Shown here piece after piece: positions 8,537 through 17,767 of a stretch of 64,000 nt of DNA (the first letter of the stretch is position 1; every line of letters starts with the position of its first letter). The notes beneath the pieces were generated by a model. That model made no database searches. It saw only the letters and a program-made list of their open reading frames with translations, and had not been told where the DNA came from. A program made the position numbers and the translations under genes. The stretch comes from Caulobacteraceae bacterium (GTDB lineage: Bacteria > Pseudomonadota > Alphaproteobacteria > Caulobacterales > Caulobacteraceae), in NCBI GenBank assembly GCA_031291645.1, contig JARLIQ010000036.1, positions 108,363-172,362 of the forward strand, in the 5' to 3' direction.

Positions 8537-9912
8537 AGTCCAGGACGGCGCGCCAGCATGCCCAGCCGGGTCAGCAGGAAGCCGGCCGACAGCAGGCTCG
8601 CGATCACCACCGCCAGCACCGTCCCCATCAGCCCCATATGCATCGGCAGGGCCAGGAACCAGCCGAGCGGCGCCATCACCAGCACATAGCTGATCAGGTG
8701 GGTCGAGCTGGGAACCCAGACATCGCCGCGGGACCTGAGCGCCTGGGCCGCCACCACCTGCAGGCAGTCCGGCACAAAGAACAGGCAGGCCAGCGCCAGC
8801 GCCGGCGCGGCCGCGGCGATCACCGGCGCGCTGGTGGTGTAGACGCCCGCGATCAGGAACCTCGCCGGCCCGACGATCACGGCGACGAGGATCGCGAACA
8901 CGGCCGTGACGGCCAGGCCCAGGGCCGCCGCGCGGTTCACCCCACGCGCGTCGCGGGCGCCATAGGCGCTGCCGACCAGGACCGAGGTCGCGGTCGAAAG
9001 ACCCAGCGGGACCATGAAGATCACCGCCGAGACGTTCAAGACGATGGTCCAGGCCGCGATCGCCAGGGCGCCGAGCCAGCCGGCGATGATGTTCATGGCG
9101 GCGAAGGCGCTCACCTCGAACAGGTTGGACGCGCCGGCGCCGAAGCCGATGCGCCGCTGTTCGGCCTCCGCCGCAGGCTCGCGCGGCGGCTTGTCGAACA
9201 CGCCCAGCGCCCGCGCCTCGCGCATGCAGGCGATGTAGATCAGGGTGGCGACCATCAGCGCCATGCGCGAGCCCAGGGTGGCGCAGGCGCCGCCGACCGC
9301 GCCCAGCGCCGGCGTTCCGAACCGGCCGGGCACCAGCACCAGGTCGATGGCCAGGTTGACCACATTGGCCCCCCACATGATGACCATGGGCGGCGTCGGC
9401 TTGGACAGGGCCTCCAACCAGATCGATCCGGCGACCGAGACGGTGATCGGGGCCATCGACAGGCTGAAGACGATCAGCGGCCGCGCCGCGCCGTCGGCCA
9501 GTTCGCGCGGCAGGCCGATCACGTGCAGCAGCAGCGGCCCGACCGCAGCCAGCACCACGCTGCCCACAAGGCCGATCCAGGCCGCGTAGACCAGGCCGCG
9601 TCGCAGGACCGCGCCGGCCGCCGCGCGGCGGCCCTCCCCGATCGCCCGCGCCGTCATCACCTGCACGCCGGTCAGAAGGCCGATCGAGACCGTGACCACG
9701 ATGCTCGTCGGCGCCCAGGCCAGGGCGTGATAGCCGAGCTGGGTCGCGGAATAGCGGCCAACGACGATGGCGTCCGTCAGCCCCATGGCCATGACGCCCA
9801 GGCGCGAAACGACCACCGGCCCAGCCAGGCTGAGCAGGGTGGTCAGATCCGAGCGAATGAGGCCAACCGGCGCTCCCTTGCGGGAGACCGTGCTGGCCGC
9901 CTGGGCGTCCAT
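8533..9912 (-). CDS. MATE family efflux transporter
   Basis: 459 residues with about 12 hydrophobic segments in two repeated halves (for example LTTLLSLAGPVVVSRLGVMA at the N-terminus, PLIVFSLSMAPITVS and NLFEVSAFAAMNIIAGWLGA). These are typical of Na+- or H+-driven MATE pumps that export cationic drugs and metabolites. The length is normal. ATG 9912 precedes a short cytosolic stretch. It is monocistronic, and its 3' end overlaps the glycosylase stop by four bases. The substrate cannot be inferred from the neighbours. Confidence 0.9.
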   Translation of the reverse strand: MDAQAASTVSRKGAPVGLIRSDLTTLLSLAGPVVVSRLGVMAMGLTDAIVVGRYSATQLGYHALAWAPTSIVVTVSIGLLTGVQVMTARAIGEGRRAAAGAVLRRGLVYAAWIGLVGSVVLAAVGPLLLHVIGLPRELADGAARPLIVFSLSMAPITVSVAGSIWLEALSKPTPPMVIMWGANVVNLAIDLVLVPGRFGTPALGAVGGACATLGSRMALMVATLIYIACMREARALGVFDKPPREPAAEAEQRRIGFGAGASNLFEVSAFAAMNIIAGWLGALAIAAWTIVLNVSAVIFMVPLGLSTATSVLVGSAYGARDARGVNRAAALGLAVTAVFAILVAVIVGPARFLIAGVYTTSAPVIAAAAPALALACLFFVPDCLQVVAAQALRSRGDVWVPSSTHLISYVLVMAPLGWFLALPMHMGLMGTVLAVVIASLLSAGFLLTRLGMLARRPGL

Positions 9913-10085
9913 GTTCCGAGCCTTTCAAAGAGGGGGCGCAAACTGGCCGAGCGGCGCCGCTATGGCAACCTCGACGCCGCATTTTCGGGCAAAGCGCGCG
10001 CCAGCGTGGCGCCCAGGCCACCCTTCGGTCGCTTGACGTTTCATCTAAGCGATGCTCAGATTTACCCCCGAGAGGAGGACAACCC

Positions 10086-10298
10086 ATGGCCGGCGTCATC
10101 GCCTGGCGCGCCTTCAACCAGGCGATCGGCTCGAACGGCGACGTCGGCATCTGGCACGAGACCTACCTGGTCGCGCCGGGCCGCTACGAGAACATCTACA
10201 ACAACATGCCGCCCTACGGGCTCGGCCTGGCGGGCGCGCTGACGGACGCCGTCGGCGCGCGCCAGGCGGCGCGTCAGAGGATCAGGACGACGGCCTGA
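10086..10298 (+). pseudogene. Truncated DUF4188-family protein (C-terminal half only)
   Basis: 70 residues. The run WRAFNQAIGSNGDVGIWHET followed by APGRYENIYNNMPPYGLG matches the C-terminal half of DUF4188 (putative monooxygenase-like, usually ~150 residues). The N-terminal half is missing; no matching frame exists in 9913-10085. Yet ATG 10086 is preceded by a strong GAGAGGAGG ribosome-binding site about seven bases away, so the fragment may still be translated. It is either a decayed remnant or a short functional variant. It ends three bases before the convergent DAHP synthase stop codon. Confidence 0.6.
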
Positions 10299-10301
10299 TC
10301 C

Positions 10302-11678
10302 CTACTCCGCCGCCTGCCACTCGGCCTGGCGGGCCGGCTTCAGCTTTTCCGCCACCAGGAAGGCCAGCTCCAGCGCCTGGTCGGCGTTCAGCCGGGGGTC
10401 GCAGTGGGTGTGGTAGCGGTCGGCGAGGTCGCCCTCGTTCAGGGCCCGCGCGCCGCCCAGGCATTCGGTGACGTTCTGGCCGGTCATCTCCAGGTGCACG
10501 CCGCCGGGGTGGACGCCCTCGGCGCGCGCGATCTCGATGAAGCTCTTCACCTCGGACAGGATGCGGTCGAAGGGCCGGGTCTTGTAGCCGTTGGCGGCCT
10601 TCAGCGTGTTGCCGTGCATCGGATCGGTCGCCCAGACCACGCTGCGCCCGGCCCGTTTGGTCGCGGCCATCAGCGCCGGCAGGCGCGCCTCGATCTTGTC
10701 CGAGCCGAAACGGCCGTAGAGCGTCAGCCGCCCCGGTTCGTCCGCCGGGTTCAGGGCGTCGATCAGGCGCAGGAGCTCGTCCGGCTCCAGCGTCGGTCCG
10801 ACCTTGAGCCCGACCGGGTTCTTGATCCCGCGCATGAACTCGACGTGGGCGCCATCGAGCTGGCGGGTGCGCTCGCCGATCCAGACCAGGTGGGCGGAGG
10901 TGTCGTACCAGTCGCCGGTGGTGGAATCGACGCGGGTCATCGCCTCCTCGAAGCCCAGCAGCAGGGCCTCGTGGCTCGTGAAGAACTCGACCCGGTGCAT
11001 TTCCGAATGGGTCTGGGGCGTGACCCCGACCGCGGCCATGAAGTCCAGCGCCTCGGAGATCTTGTCGGCCAGTTCGCGGTAGCGCGCGCTCTGGGGGCTG
11101 CCCTCGACGAAGCCCAGGGTCCAGCGATGGATGTTGTAGAGGTCGGCATAGCCGCCGCCGGCGAAGGCGCGCAGAAGGTTCAGCGTGGCGGAGGACTGGT
11201 TGTAGGCGCGCAGCAACCGCTCCGGATCGGGCGTGCGATCGGCCTCGGTAAAGTCCATCGCATTGATGTTGTCGCCGCGATAGGACGGCAGGGTGACGCC
11301 GTTCACCGTCTCCACCGGCTCGGAGCGCGGCTTGGCGAACTGGCCGGCGATGCGGCCCACCTTCACCACCGGCTTGCCGCCCGCGAAGGTCAGCACCACC
11401 GCCATCTGCAGCAGCAGGCGGAAGGTGTCGCGGATGTTGTCCGCGTGGAACTCCTTGAAACTCTCCGAACAGTCCCCGCCTTGCAGCAGGAAGGCCCGTC
11501 CGGCGGCAACGTCGCCCAGCAGGCTCTTCAGCCGCCGAGCCTCGCCGGCGAACACCAGCGGCGGCATGCCGCGCAGGATGGTCTCCACCCGCTCCAGCGC
11601 GGCGGGCTCCGGATAGTCGGCCGGAATGTGCTTGGCCGGCTTGGTTCTCCAGGACGAAGGCGTCCAGCGGTCGGTCAT
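10302..11678 (-). CDS. 3-deoxy-7-phosphoheptulonate (DAHP) synthase, class II
   Basis: 458 residues, the class II (plant-like) length. Motifs: [44 protein letters not shown], the GDNINAMD segment, [47 protein letters not shown], and [20 protein letters not shown] near the metal site. It condenses phosphoenolpyruvate and erythrose-4-phosphate as the first step of the shikimate pathway. ATG 11678 fits the family N-terminus. It is monocistronic. Class II enzymes are feedback-regulated in varied ways, which the sequence does not settle. Confidence 0.95.
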   Translation of the reverse strand: MTDRWTPSSWRTKPAKHIPADYPEPAALERVETILRGMPPLVFAGEARRLKSLLGDVAAGRAFLLQGGDCSESFKEFHADNIRDTFRLLLQMAVVLTFAGGKPVVKVGRIAGQFAKPRSEPVETVNGVTLPSYRGDNINAMDFTEADRTPDPERLLRAYNQSSATLNLLRAFAGGGYADLYNIHRWTLGFVEGSPQSARYRELADKISEALDFMAAVGVTPQTHSEMHRVEFFTSHEALLLGFEEAMTRVDSTTGDWYDTSAHLVWIGERTRQLDGAHVEFMRGIKNPVGLKVGPTLEPDELLRLIDALNPADEPGRLTLYGRFGSDKIEARLPALMAATKRAGRSVVWATDPMHGNTLKAANGYKTRPFDRILSEVKSFIEIARAEGVHPGGVHLEMTGQNVTECLGGARALNEGDLADRYHTHCDPRLNADQALELAFLVAEKLKPARQAEWQAAE

Positions 11679-11856
11679 GAGAGGTCCTCGCGAAGGGCGC
11701 GGCTTTAGCGCACCTGGGCGGGGATGGCAAAGATGACGGAGGCGTCAGCGCCGACGGCGAATGCGCGCGCAGGCCGGAAGGGCCGCAACCAAACCGAATT
11801 TTGCGGCTTCGGCATGTTGGCGGAATGCGCCGCGGCTAGGGCCGGGCTGAGGCCCC

Positions 11857-13248
11857 CTACTCGGCCGCCAATTCCTGCGGCACGTATTTCTCACGCAGGG
11901 TGACCAGCTCCTCAGAGGCGGAGGGATGTAGGGCGCAGGTGGCGTCCCACTGGGCCTTGGTCAGGCCGGCCTTCACGGCGATGGCGGCCATCTGGATCAT
12001 CTCCGGACCGTCCTGGCCGACGATGTGGCAGCCGACGACCTTGTCGGTGGCTCGCTCGACCACGAGCTTCATCAGCATCCGCTCTTCCGAGCCGGCGAAC
12101 AGGGTCTTCATCGCCCGGAAGCGGGTCATGTAGATGTCGACCTCGCCGTACTTGTGCCGCGCCTGGCTCTCGCTGAGGCCCACCACGCCCACGGGCGGCT
12201 GGGAGAAGACGGCGGTCGGCACGTCGGCGTGGTCGAAGGCGGTCGGCCGGCCGCGGTAGACGGTCTCGGCGAAGGCCTGAGCCTCGCGAATGGCGACCGG
12301 GGTCAGGGCCATGCGGTCGGTGACGTCGCCCACCGCCCAGATGTGCTCGACATTGGTGCGCGAGTAGTCGTCGACGGCCACCGCCCCCTTGTCGTTCAGC
12401 TTCACGCCCGCCTTGTCGAGGCCCAGGTCCTTGACGTGCGGCTCGCGCCCGGTGGCGAACATGACCACCTCGGATTCCAGCTTCAGCCCCTCGCTGACGT
12501 GGCTGACCAGGACGCCGTCGGCGCGCTTCTCGATCCGCTCGTGCTGGCAGGACAGGGCGACCTTCAGCCCCCTGCGCCGCAGCTCGTCCGCCAGGTGGGC
12601 GCGCACGTCCTCGTCGAAGCCGCGCAGAAGGTTCGAGCCGCGGTAGACCAGGGTCACGTCGACGCCCAGGCCATGGAAGATGCAGGCGAATTCGACCGCG
12701 ATATAGCCGCCGCCGACGATCACCATCCGCTTGGGCAGTTCCGGCAGGTGGAAGGCCTCTTCCGAGGTGATCACGTGCTCGATGCCCGGCACGTCATCCG
12801 GCAGCTTCGGCCGGGCGCCCGCGGCGATCAATATCTTCTCGGCGGTGACCGTGCGCTTGCCGTCCTTGCCCGTGACTTCGAGCGTGTGGGGGTCGACGAA
12901 CCGGGCCGTGCCGTACACCAGGTCCGCCCCCGCCTTGGCCAGGTTGGCGGTGTAGATGCCGGACAGCCGCGAGATCTCCTGGTCCTTGGTCATCAGGAAC
13001 CGGCGCCAGTCGAAACGGGCGTTCTCGATGGTCCAGCCGTAGCCGCGCGCGATGTCGAAATCGTGCGGGAACTCAGAAGCGTAGACCATGAACTTCTTGG
13101 GCACGCAGCCGCGGATGACGCAGGTTCCGCCGACCCGGTACTCCTCGGCCACCGCCACCCGGGCGCCGCTCATGGCCGCCAGCCGCGCGGCCCTGACGCC
13201 GCCAGATCCGGCGCCGATGACGAATAGGTCGTAGTCGTATTGGGCCAT
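11857..13248 (-). CDS. gor: Glutathione-disulfide reductase
   Basis: 463 residues. The FAD-binding GAGSGGVRAARLAA is near the N-terminus. The redox-active pair C43/C48 sits in GGTCVIRGCVPKK. The NADP fold is at GGGYIAVEFA, the second FAD motif at IWAVGDVTDRMALTPVA, and the C-terminal interface motif CALHPSASEE carries the catalytic His-Glu. It reduces glutathione disulfide with NADPH in the cytoplasm. It follows rpiA on the same strand with a 15-base gap, a common alphaproteobacterial pairing that couples pentose-phosphate NADPH supply to thiol redox balance. Confidence 0.95.
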   Translation of the reverse strand: MAQYDYDLFVIGAGSGGVRAARLAAMSGARVAVAEEYRVGGTCVIRGCVPKKFMVYASEFPHDFDIARGYGWTIENARFDWRRFLMTKDQEISRLSGIYTANLAKAGADLVYGTARFVDPHTLEVTGKDGKRTVTAEKILIAAGARPKLPDDVPGIEHVITSEEAFHLPELPKRMVIVGGGYIAVEFACIFHGLGVDVTLVYRGSNLLRGFDEDVRAHLADELRRRGLKVALSCQHERIEKRADGVLVSHVSEGLKLESEVVMFATGREPHVKDLGLDKAGVKLNDKGAVAVDDYSRTNVEHIWAVGDVTDRMALTPVAIREAQAFAETVYRGRPTAFDHADVPTAVFSQPPVGVVGLSESQARHKYGEVDIYMTRFRAMKTLFAGSEERMLMKLVVERATDKVVGCHIVGQDGPEMIQMAAIAVKAGLTKAQWDATCALHPSASEELVTLREKYVPQELAAE

Positions 13249-13263
13249 GTCAGACTCCCAGGC

Positions 13264-13947
13264 TCAGGGGGTCAGGCGCTCGACGCCCGACTCCATGCCG
13301 ATCAAGGCCTCGTCGGCCAGGTCGAGGAAAAGGCCGTGGTCGACCACCCCGGTGACGCTCTTCAGGGCGTCGGCCAGCTGGGCGGGGTCCTCGATCGACC
13401 CGCACGGCGCGTCGTAGATCACATTGCCCTGGTCGGTCAGGACCGGAACGCCGCCCCTGGCGCGTAGCCGCGGCGCGACGGTGAGGTCGCATTCGGCGAG
13501 GGCGTCGCACAGCCGCCGCGCGGTCGACGGGTGGCCGAAGGCGACGACCTCGATCGGCAGTGGAAAGGCGCCCAGCCGCCGCACGCGCTTGGCCGCGTCG
13601 GCGATGACCACGCAGCGCCTGGAGGCCTCCCAGACCAGTTTCTCGCGCAGCAGGGCCGCGCCGCCGCCCTTGATCAGGGCCAGGCCCGGGCCGATCTCGT
13701 CGGCGCCGTCCACCGTCAGGTCGATCGCTTCCACGTCGTTCAGCTCGGCCAGGGCGATGCCCAGGCTGGCGGCCAGCTCGGCGGTGGCGAGCGAGGTGGC
13801 GACGCCGCGCACGTCCAGCCGGCGCGCCGCCAGGGCCCTCACGAACCAGGCGGCCGTCGAGCCGGTGCCCAGGCCCACCACCATGCCCGGCTGGACCAGT
13901 TCCGCGGCCGCTTCGCCGGCCGCCCGCTTCTGATCGTCTGTGCTCAT
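13264..13947 (-). CDS. rpiA: Ribose-5-phosphate isomerase A
   Basis: 227 residues. Family hallmarks: GLGTGSTAAWFVRALA for phosphate binding, the DLTVDGADEIGPGLALIKGGG block with the catalytic acids, and LREKLVWEASRR followed by the ADAAK segment with the conserved lysine. It interconverts ribose-5-phosphate and ribulose-5-phosphate in the pentose phosphate pathway. It probably forms an operon with gor (gap 15 bases). The MFS gene upstream on the same strand stops 49 bases before this start. Confidence 0.95.
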   Translation of the reverse strand: MSTDDQKRAAGEAAAELVQPGMVVGLGTGSTAAWFVRALAARRLDVRGVATSLATAELAASLGIALAELNDVEAIDLTVDGADEIGPGLALIKGGGAALLREKLVWEASRRCVVIADAAKRVRRLGAFPLPIEVVAFGHPSTARRLCDALAECDLTVAPRLRARGGVPVLTDQGNVIYDAPCGSIEDPAQLADALKSVTGVVDHGLFLDLADEALIGMESGVERLTP

Positions 13948-13996
13948 CGCCGTTGCAGATAGGATGGTTGGAGGGCGAGCGCGAGGGTGGGACGGC

Positions 13997-15319
13997 TCAT
14001 GCCGGCCTCTTCGCCAGGCGCACGGGGGCGGTTTCGATCATGGAGACCATGGCGGCCAGCCCCACCAGCGTCGTCGCCATCAGGTAGTAGGCGGGCGCCA
14101 GGGGCTGATGCGTCGCCTCGATGAGCCAGGCGATCAAGGGCTGGGTCACCCCGCCGAAGGTCGCGACGGTGATGGCGTAGACCCCGCCGGTGGCGGCGCT
14201 GCGGATCTCCTTGCGCAGCGCCTCGGACAGCCAGATCAGGGCCGCGCCAGTGCTCATCGAGCTGAGCGCGCTGATCACCCCCGTAGCGATCCACAGGGTG
14301 GCCGGATCATGGTTCCGCACGATCAGGAAGAAGGCCGGGTAGATGGCCGCCAGATAGGCGGCGAGCGGCCATATCATCGCCGGCTTGCGCCCGTGGCGGT
14401 CCGACAGCCAGCCGCCGAGCAGGGTGAAGACGATCCCCGCCGCCCCGTTGACCACCGAAGCGCCATAGGCGGCGCCGGCGGCGATGTGCAGGGTCGTGGT
14501 CGCATAGGTCGTCAGGTAGAGGCGCACATAGGTCGAGGTGGTGAAGCACATGATCACGCCGACGCCGAGGATCAGCACCCGGCTGTGGGCCAGGATGGCG
14601 GCGCTTTCGGGATGGGCGCTGGACGGGGTCTCGTGATGGTGCAGGGTCTCCGGCAGGGCGCGGCGGATGATCAGGCCGAACGGCAGGACCAGGGCGCCGA
14701 GCCAGAAGGCCGCGCGCCAGCCGTAGGCGGCCAGCAGGTGCGGGCTCAGCACCGCCGCCAGGCCCAGGCCGACCGCGCCGCCGACCAGCGAGGCCACCGA
14801 CTGGCTGGCCGACTGCCACGAGCCGACGAACCCGCGCCGGTTCGGCGGCGAGGCCTCGATCAGGAAGGCCATGACCGGTCCAAGCTCGCCGCCGAGGGCG
14901 AAGCCCTGGATCATCCGGAACAGCACCGCCAGGACCGGCGCGGCCACGCCGATCGCGGCGTAGCCGGGCGTTGCGGCCAGGCCCACGATCCCCACGCCCA
15001 TCAGGCCGAAGCTGAGCAGCATGGCCGGCCGCCGGCCGACCCGGTCGGCGAAGGCGCCGATCACCAGAGCCCCCACGGGCCGGGTGAGGAAACCGACCCC
15101 GAAGGTCATCAGCGACAGCATCAGGCGGACGAACGGCGTGTGGCTGGGGAAGAAGGCCTGGCCGATGTCGACCGCAAAGACCGAGTAGGTGGTGAAGTCG
15201 TAGAATTCGAGGGCGTTGCCGATCACCGCCGCGGTGATCTGGCCGCGCGAAATGTGTCGCGGCGCGTCGGCTGTCCCAGCCCCACCCGTGGTCGCAAGAT
15301 CCGCCAAAACCGCCCCCAA
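13997..15319 (-). CDS. MFS transporter, metabolite:H+ symporter (ShiA/ProP-like)
   Basis: 440 residues with about 12 transmembrane segments. The opening GNALEFYDFTTYSVFAVDIG is typical of the metabolite:H+ symporter family. RPVGALVIGAFADRVGRRPAM is the loop 2-3 MFS motif, and GGWLSDRHGRKPAM is its repeat in the second half. Related proteins carry shikimate, citrate, betaine or proline; the substrate here cannot be fixed. It reads towards rpiA-gor and may be co-transcribed with them, but the function does not obviously connect. Confidence 0.85.
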   Translation of the reverse strand: MGAVLADLATTGGAGTADAPRHISRGQITAAVIGNALEFYDFTTYSVFAVDIGQAFFPSHTPFVRLMLSLMTFGVGFLTRPVGALVIGAFADRVGRRPAMLLSFGLMGVGIVGLAATPGYAAIGVAAPVLAVLFRMIQGFALGGELGPVMAFLIEASPPNRRGFVGSWQSASQSVASLVGGAVGLGLAAVLSPHLLAAYGWRAAFWLGALVLPFGLIIRRALPETLHHHETPSSAHPESAAILAHSRVLILGVGVIMCFTTSTYVRLYLTTYATTTLHIAAGAAYGASVVNGAAGIVFTLLGGWLSDRHGRKPAMIWPLAAYLAAIYPAFFLIVRNHDPATLWIATGVISALSSMSTGAALIWLSEALRKEIRSAATGGVYAITVATFGGVTQPLIAWLIEATHQPLAPAYYLMATTLVGLAAMVSMIETAPVRLAKRPA

Positions 15320-15395
15320 ACGCCGTCCCTGTCCGTTCTGGAGTGGGGTCGCGAAGGCCCCGCGTCAAGCGTCATCGCCCGCGCGCGAGGCGGCG

Positions 15396-16742
15396 TCAGC
15401 GTTTGCGCGCGGCCAGTTTGCGGGCGCGGAAAGCCGCCGCCCAGCCGGGCTTCTCCGACTGCCGGCCCCGCCCGAGCGCCAGGGCGTCGGGCGCCACGTC
15501 CTCGGTGATCACCGAACCCGAGCCGGTGTAGGCCCCCGCCCCGACGGTCACCGGCGCGACCAGCGACGAGTTCGACCCGACGAACGCGCCCTCGCCCACA
15601 TGGGTGTCGAACTTGTCGAAGCCGTCGTAGTTGCAGAAGATCGTCCCGGCGCCGATGTTGGCCCCGGCGCCCACGCTGCCGTCGCCCAGGTAGCTCAGGT
15701 GGTTGGCCTTGGCGCCCTTGCCGACCTTGACCTTCTTGACCTCGACGAAGTTGCCGATGTGGGCCTCCTCGCCGATGTCCGCTCCCGGCCGCAGGCGCGC
15801 ATAGGGCCCGACCAGGGCGCCGGCGCGGACCACGCAGCCCTCCAGGTGCGAGAAGGCGCGAATCACCGCCCCGGCCTCGACCGTGACGCCCGGCGCGAAC
15901 ACCACATAGGGCTCGACCACCGCTCCGCCCGCGATCTTGGTGTCGAAGGCCAGGTGCACCGTCTCCGGGGCGACCAGATTGACCCCGGCGTCCATCAGGG
16001 CGAAGCGGGCGCGCCGCTGGAAGGCCGCCTCGGCCGCCGCCAGGCCCGCCTGGCTGTCGGCGCCCATCACCGCCTCCTCGACGGCGTAGGTCGCCCCGAC
16101 CCGGGCCCCGGCGGCCCTGGCCACCGCGACCACGCTGGTCAGGTAGTATTCCCCCTTGGCGTTGTCGTTGCCGACCTGGGCCAGCCAGTCGAACAAGGCC
16201 TTCGCCGGGGCGGCCAGCATGCCGGCGTAACATTCCTCGACCGCCTTCTCCTCCGGCGTCGCGTCGCGCGCCTCGACGATGCGCAGGACGGCGCCGGCGT
16301 CGTCGGTCACGATCCGCCCGTAAAGCCCCGGGTCGGCCGGACGGAAGCCGAGCAGCGCCAGGTCCTCGCCGCTGGCCCGCAGGGCGAACAGGGGCTCCAG
16401 GTCCTCGGCCGTCAACAGCGGGCAGTCGGCGTTGGTCACCACCACGTCGCCGGTGAAGCCCGCCAGCGCCTCGCGGGCGGCCAGCACGGCGTGGCCGGTG
16501 CCCAGCGGCGGGTCCTGGATGGCCACGGCGCCGGCGCCCAGCCGGCGCGCGGCGCGCTCGGCCACCGGCGATCGGCCCGGCCCGGCCACGACCACGATCT
16601 TCCTGCAGCCGGCGCCCTCGGCGGCGTCGATCGCCCGGTCCAGCATCGTGCGGCCGCCCACCTTGTGCAGCACCTTGGGCAGCGGCGACTTCATCCGGGT
16701 GCCCTGGCCGGCGGCCAGGATGATCGCGGCGCGATGGATCAT
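15396..16742 (-). CDS. glmU: Bifunctional UDP-GlcNAc pyrophosphorylase / glucosamine-1-phosphate acetyltransferase
   Basis: 448 residues. The N-terminal nucleotidyltransferase begins [19 protein letters not shown] with [11 protein letters not shown]. The C-terminal left-handed beta helix shows hexapeptide repeats (for example [20 protein letters not shown]) and the active-site region [19 protein letters not shown]. It makes UDP-N-acetylglucosamine for peptidoglycan and lipid A. ATG 16742 is chosen over the in-frame ATG at 16805 because a GAGGAAAC ribosome-binding site lies just upstream and the family begins here. Divergent from the phosphatase gene. Confidence 0.95.
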   Translation of the reverse strand: MIHRAAIILAAGQGTRMKSPLPKVLHKVGGRTMLDRAIDAAEGAGCRKIVVVAGPGRSPVAERAARRLGAGAVAIQDPPLGTGHAVLAAREALAGFTGDVVVTNADCPLLTAEDLEPLFALRASGEDLALLGFRPADPGLYGRIVTDDAGAVLRIVEARDATPEEKAVEECYAGMLAAPAKALFDWLAQVGNDNAKGEYYLTSVVAVARAAGARVGATYAVEEAVMGADSQAGLAAAEAAFQRRARFALMDAGVNLVAPETVHLAFDTKIAGGAVVEPYVVFAPGVTVEAGAVIRAFSHLEGCVVRAGALVGPYARLRPGADIGEEAHIGNFVEVKKVKVGKGAKANHLSYLGDGSVGAGANIGAGTIFCNYDGFDKFDTHVGEGAFVGSNSSLVAPVTVGAGAYTGSGSVITEDVAPDALALGRGRQSEKPGWAAAFRARKLAARKR

Positions 16743-16840
16743 GGGGTTTCCTCGACTCGGCCTTGCCCTCGCGCCCGATTTAGCCGAAACGGCGGGCGAT
16801 TGCATGACGGCCGCGCGCGGCCCCGGATCAGGCCACGCCC

Positions 16841-17551
16841 TTGACCTCGCTTCTCTCCAGCCCCGCCGCCGTCCTGACCGGCGCGACGGTCGCCTTCGAC
16901 CTCGACGGAACCCTGGTCGACACCGCCCCGGACCTGATCGGAGCCCTGAACGCGGTGCTGCGCGAACAGTCCCTGCCCGCCCTGCCGTTGGCGACCGCCC
17001 GGGTGATGGTCGGGCGCGGGGCGCGCGCGCTGATCGAGCAGGGCTTCGCCGCCGCGGGCGAGCCGCTGGGCGCCGACGACACGCCGGCCCTGGTCGAGCG
17101 GTTCATCGAGGTCTACCGCGGCCGCATCGCCCTGGAGAGCCGGCCGTTCGACGGCGTGGAGGCCGCGCTGGATTGCCTCGCCGCCGCCGGCGCCACGCTG
17201 GCGGTCTGCACCAACAAGCGCACCGACCTGTCGCTGGCCTTGCTGGACGCCCTCGGCCTGACCGCCCGATTCGCCGCCGTGGTCGGCGCCGACCGCGCGC
17301 CGGCGCCCAAGCCGGACGCCCGCCACCTCCTGACCGCCGTCGCCGAGGCCGGCGGGCGGATCGAGCGCGCCATCCTGGTCGGCGACAGCGCCAGCGACGT
17401 CGGCGCCGCCCGGGCCGCGGGCGCGCCCAGTGTGGTGGTCGGTTTCGGCTATACCGAGATCGCTCCGGCCGAGCTCGGCGGCGACCATCTGATCGCCCAT
17501 TTCGCCGAACTGCCGGCCCTCGCGACCCGCCTTCTCGCCCGGCCCGCCTGA
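16841..17551 (+). CDS. gph: Phosphoglycolate phosphatase, HAD superfamily
   Basis: 236 residues. HAD motif I is [16 protein letters not shown], motif II is VCTNKR, the lysine of motif III lies in [10 protein letters not shown], and motif IV is [17 protein letters not shown]. The helical cap between motifs I and II fits the Gph group. It dephosphorylates 2-phosphoglycolate produced during DNA repair or oxidative metabolism. The only usable start is TTG 16841: an in-frame stop lies at 16805-16807 and no ATG or GTG precedes the conserved region. The tRNA-Val gene follows 50 bases downstream. Confidence 0.88.
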   Translation: MTSLLSSPAAVLTGATVAFDLDGTLVDTAPDLIGALNAVLREQSLPALPLATARVMVGRGARALIEQGFAAAGEPLGADDTPALVERFIEVYRGRIALESRPFDGVEAALDCLAAAGATLAVCTNKRTDLSLALLDALGLTARFAAVVGADRAPAPKPDARHLLTAVAEAGGRIERAILVGDSASDVGAARAAGAPSVVVGFGYTEIAPAELGGDHLIAHFAELPALATRLLARPA

Positions 17552-17555
17552 ACGC

Positions 17556-17582
17556 TTGCCGCGCCGCGGTCGGCGGGCTATA
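17556..17582 (+). promoter_or_regulatory. Candidate promoter of tRNA-Val
   Basis: TTGCCG at 17556-17561 and GCTATA at 17577-17582 with a 15-base spacer fit the short-spaced TTGAC/GCTA pattern of Caulobacter housekeeping promoters. Transcription would begin around 17589, about 13 bases before the mature tRNA. Recognised by eye only. Confidence 0.4.
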
Positions 17583-17601
17583 CGCACGCCCTCTTTTCGG
17601 C

Positions 17602-17676
17602 GGATGCGTAGCTCAGCGGGAGAGCACCTCGTTCACACCGAGGGGGTCACAGGTTCAATCCCTGTCGCATCCACCA
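17602..17676 (+). tRNA. tRNA-Val (anticodon CAC), integration target
   Basis: Complete cloverleaf: acceptor GGATGCG (17602-17608) with CGCATCC (17666-17672), D stem GCTC/GAGC, anticodon stem CCTCG/CGAGG around the loop TTCACAC (anticodon CAC, reading GUG), T arm ACAGG-TTCAATC-CCTGT, discriminator A and an encoded CCA. The integrase reading frame begins directly behind it, and the last 17 bases (17660-17676) recur inverted at 21711-21727. The tRNA 3' end is therefore an integrase attachment site. Confidence 0.97.
17660..17676 (+). other. Attachment-site core, left copy (tRNA-Val 3' end)
   Basis: CCCTGTCGCATCCACCA at the 3' end of the tRNA is identical to the inverted copy at 21711-21727. Similarity between the two sites continues only on the integrase side, into the integrase head. 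This is therefore an att core plus integrase arm, not a whole tRNA duplication. Confidence 0.75.
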
Positions 17677-17739
17677 TTTTTTCCCAAGACATTCAAACGG
17701 TTGAAGTTTCTCCCCATCGGGGAGCCAGAAACGGCTGTT

Positions 17740-17767
17740 TGCTGCACAAATGTGGTTCACAATCGTC
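17740..17767 (+). repeat. Integrase-arm direct repeat, unit 1 (left copy)
   Basis: A 28-base unit beginning TGCTGCACAAATGTGGTT. It recurs at 17821-17848 with two mismatches and exactly 81 bases start to start. The same pair with the same 81-base phase is in the inverted copy (21620-21647 and 21538-21566). Paired direct repeats beside an att core are typical arm-type integrase binding sites. They also encode CCTNVVHNR/CCTSVVHNR in the integrase frame. Confidence 0.7.

Noticed and set aside
16432..17659. The integrase reading frame stays open upstream through the tRNA and across gph and glmU
   Set aside because: Upstream of the attachment core the frame is an alternative-frame shadow of glmU and gph; only the part from the core onward shows coding-type conservation against the inverted copy.
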